Source: Deltaproteobacteria bacterium (GTDB lineage Bacteria; Desulfobacterota; Desulfobaccia; Desulfobaccales; 0-14-0-80-60-11). Taken from it: a stretch of DNA of 12,732 nucleotides. The position numbers and the translations under genes are program-made. How positions within the stretch are numbered: the stretch's first letter is position 1; the number at the start of each line of letters is the position of its first letter. The notes under the pieces are model-generated. The model searched no databases, was not told the origin of the DNA, and saw nothing but the letters and a program-made list of their open reading frames with translations. Shown piece by piece: positions 12,657 through 12,732 of the stretch. The stretch spans positions 1 through 12,732 of the forward strand of contig JAKAGH010000055.1 in assembly GCA_021817645.1 (NCBI GenBank), in the 5' to 3' direction.

Positions 12657-12732
12657 ATGCTCTACATCGTCGCCACTCCCATCGGCAATCTGGAGGATAT
12701 TACCTTCCGGGCCCTCCGGGTCCTCAAGGAAG
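12657..12732 (+). CDS. rsmI: 16S rRNA 2'-O-ribose (C1402) methyltransferase RsmI, 5' fragment
   Basis: The first 25 codons of a gene cut by the window end. The peptide begins MLYIVATPIGNLEDITFRAL, the hallmark start of RsmI (YraL), a SAM-dependent enzyme that with RsmH methylates C1402 in the 16S rRNA decoding centre. Position next to yraN is a frequent arrangement. There is a weak AGAGAAG (12638-12644) upstream, and the start codon is 57 bp after the yraN stop. Nothing can be said about the rest of the protein. Confidence 0.9.
   Translation, partial: MLYIVATPIGNLEDITFRALRVLKE

Overview
The window is a compact, GC-rich bacterial chromosome segment with every supported gene on the + strand. 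It reads as metabolic and housekeeping DNA. I see no phage, defence, CRISPR or conjugative genes. The order ffh-rpsP-khpA-rimM-trmD-rplS-rnhB-yraN-rsmI, together with an indolepyruvate:ferredoxin oxidoreductase, fits an anaerobic member of the Desulfobacterota (former Deltaproteobacteria). This taxonomic call is inferred from gene order and composition, not from a marker-gene search.

Layout: (1) 41-2799 is a biotin cluster, bioF-bioH-bioC. BioC and BioH open and close the methyl-ester disguise used to make pimeloyl-ACP, and BioF then condenses pimeloyl-ACP with alanine. (2) 2917-5479 is iorA-iorB, the two subunits of a ferredoxin-dependent oxidoreductase for aryl 2-oxo acids. (3) 5624-7619 is archease-rtcB, an RNA ligase and its activating partner, for RNA repair or splicing-type joining. 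(4) 7848-12732 is a translation/RNA operon: SRP GTPase Ffh, ribosomal protein S16, KH protein KhpA, 16S maturation factor RimM, tRNA m1G37 methyltransferase TrmD, ribosomal protein L19, RNase HII, the YraN nuclease-fold protein, and the first 25 codons of 16S rRNA methyltransferase RsmI, cut by the window end. Several of these genes overlap by a few bases or lie close together, which suggests co-transcription.

The unusual content lies between the genes. Most of the larger gaps hold short repeats of two kinds. The first kind is heptanucleotide tandem repeats: GATCAGT units at the bioH 3' end and before rtcB, and CCGAAAA units just inside the iorB start. The second kind is small perfect palindromes with 7-11 bp arms and 3-6 nt loops, at 1966, 7632, 7659, 7704-7790, 9207, 12106 and 12607. 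Some repeats reach into coding sequence: they appear to supply the BioC N-terminal extension, the BioH C-terminal tail and the IorB N-terminus. In iorB a change in 7-bp copy number would switch the reading frame. A 24-bp-stem inverted repeat lies directly before rtcB, where a ribosome binding site would be expected. These are the best candidates for follow-up. The genes themselves belong to known families.
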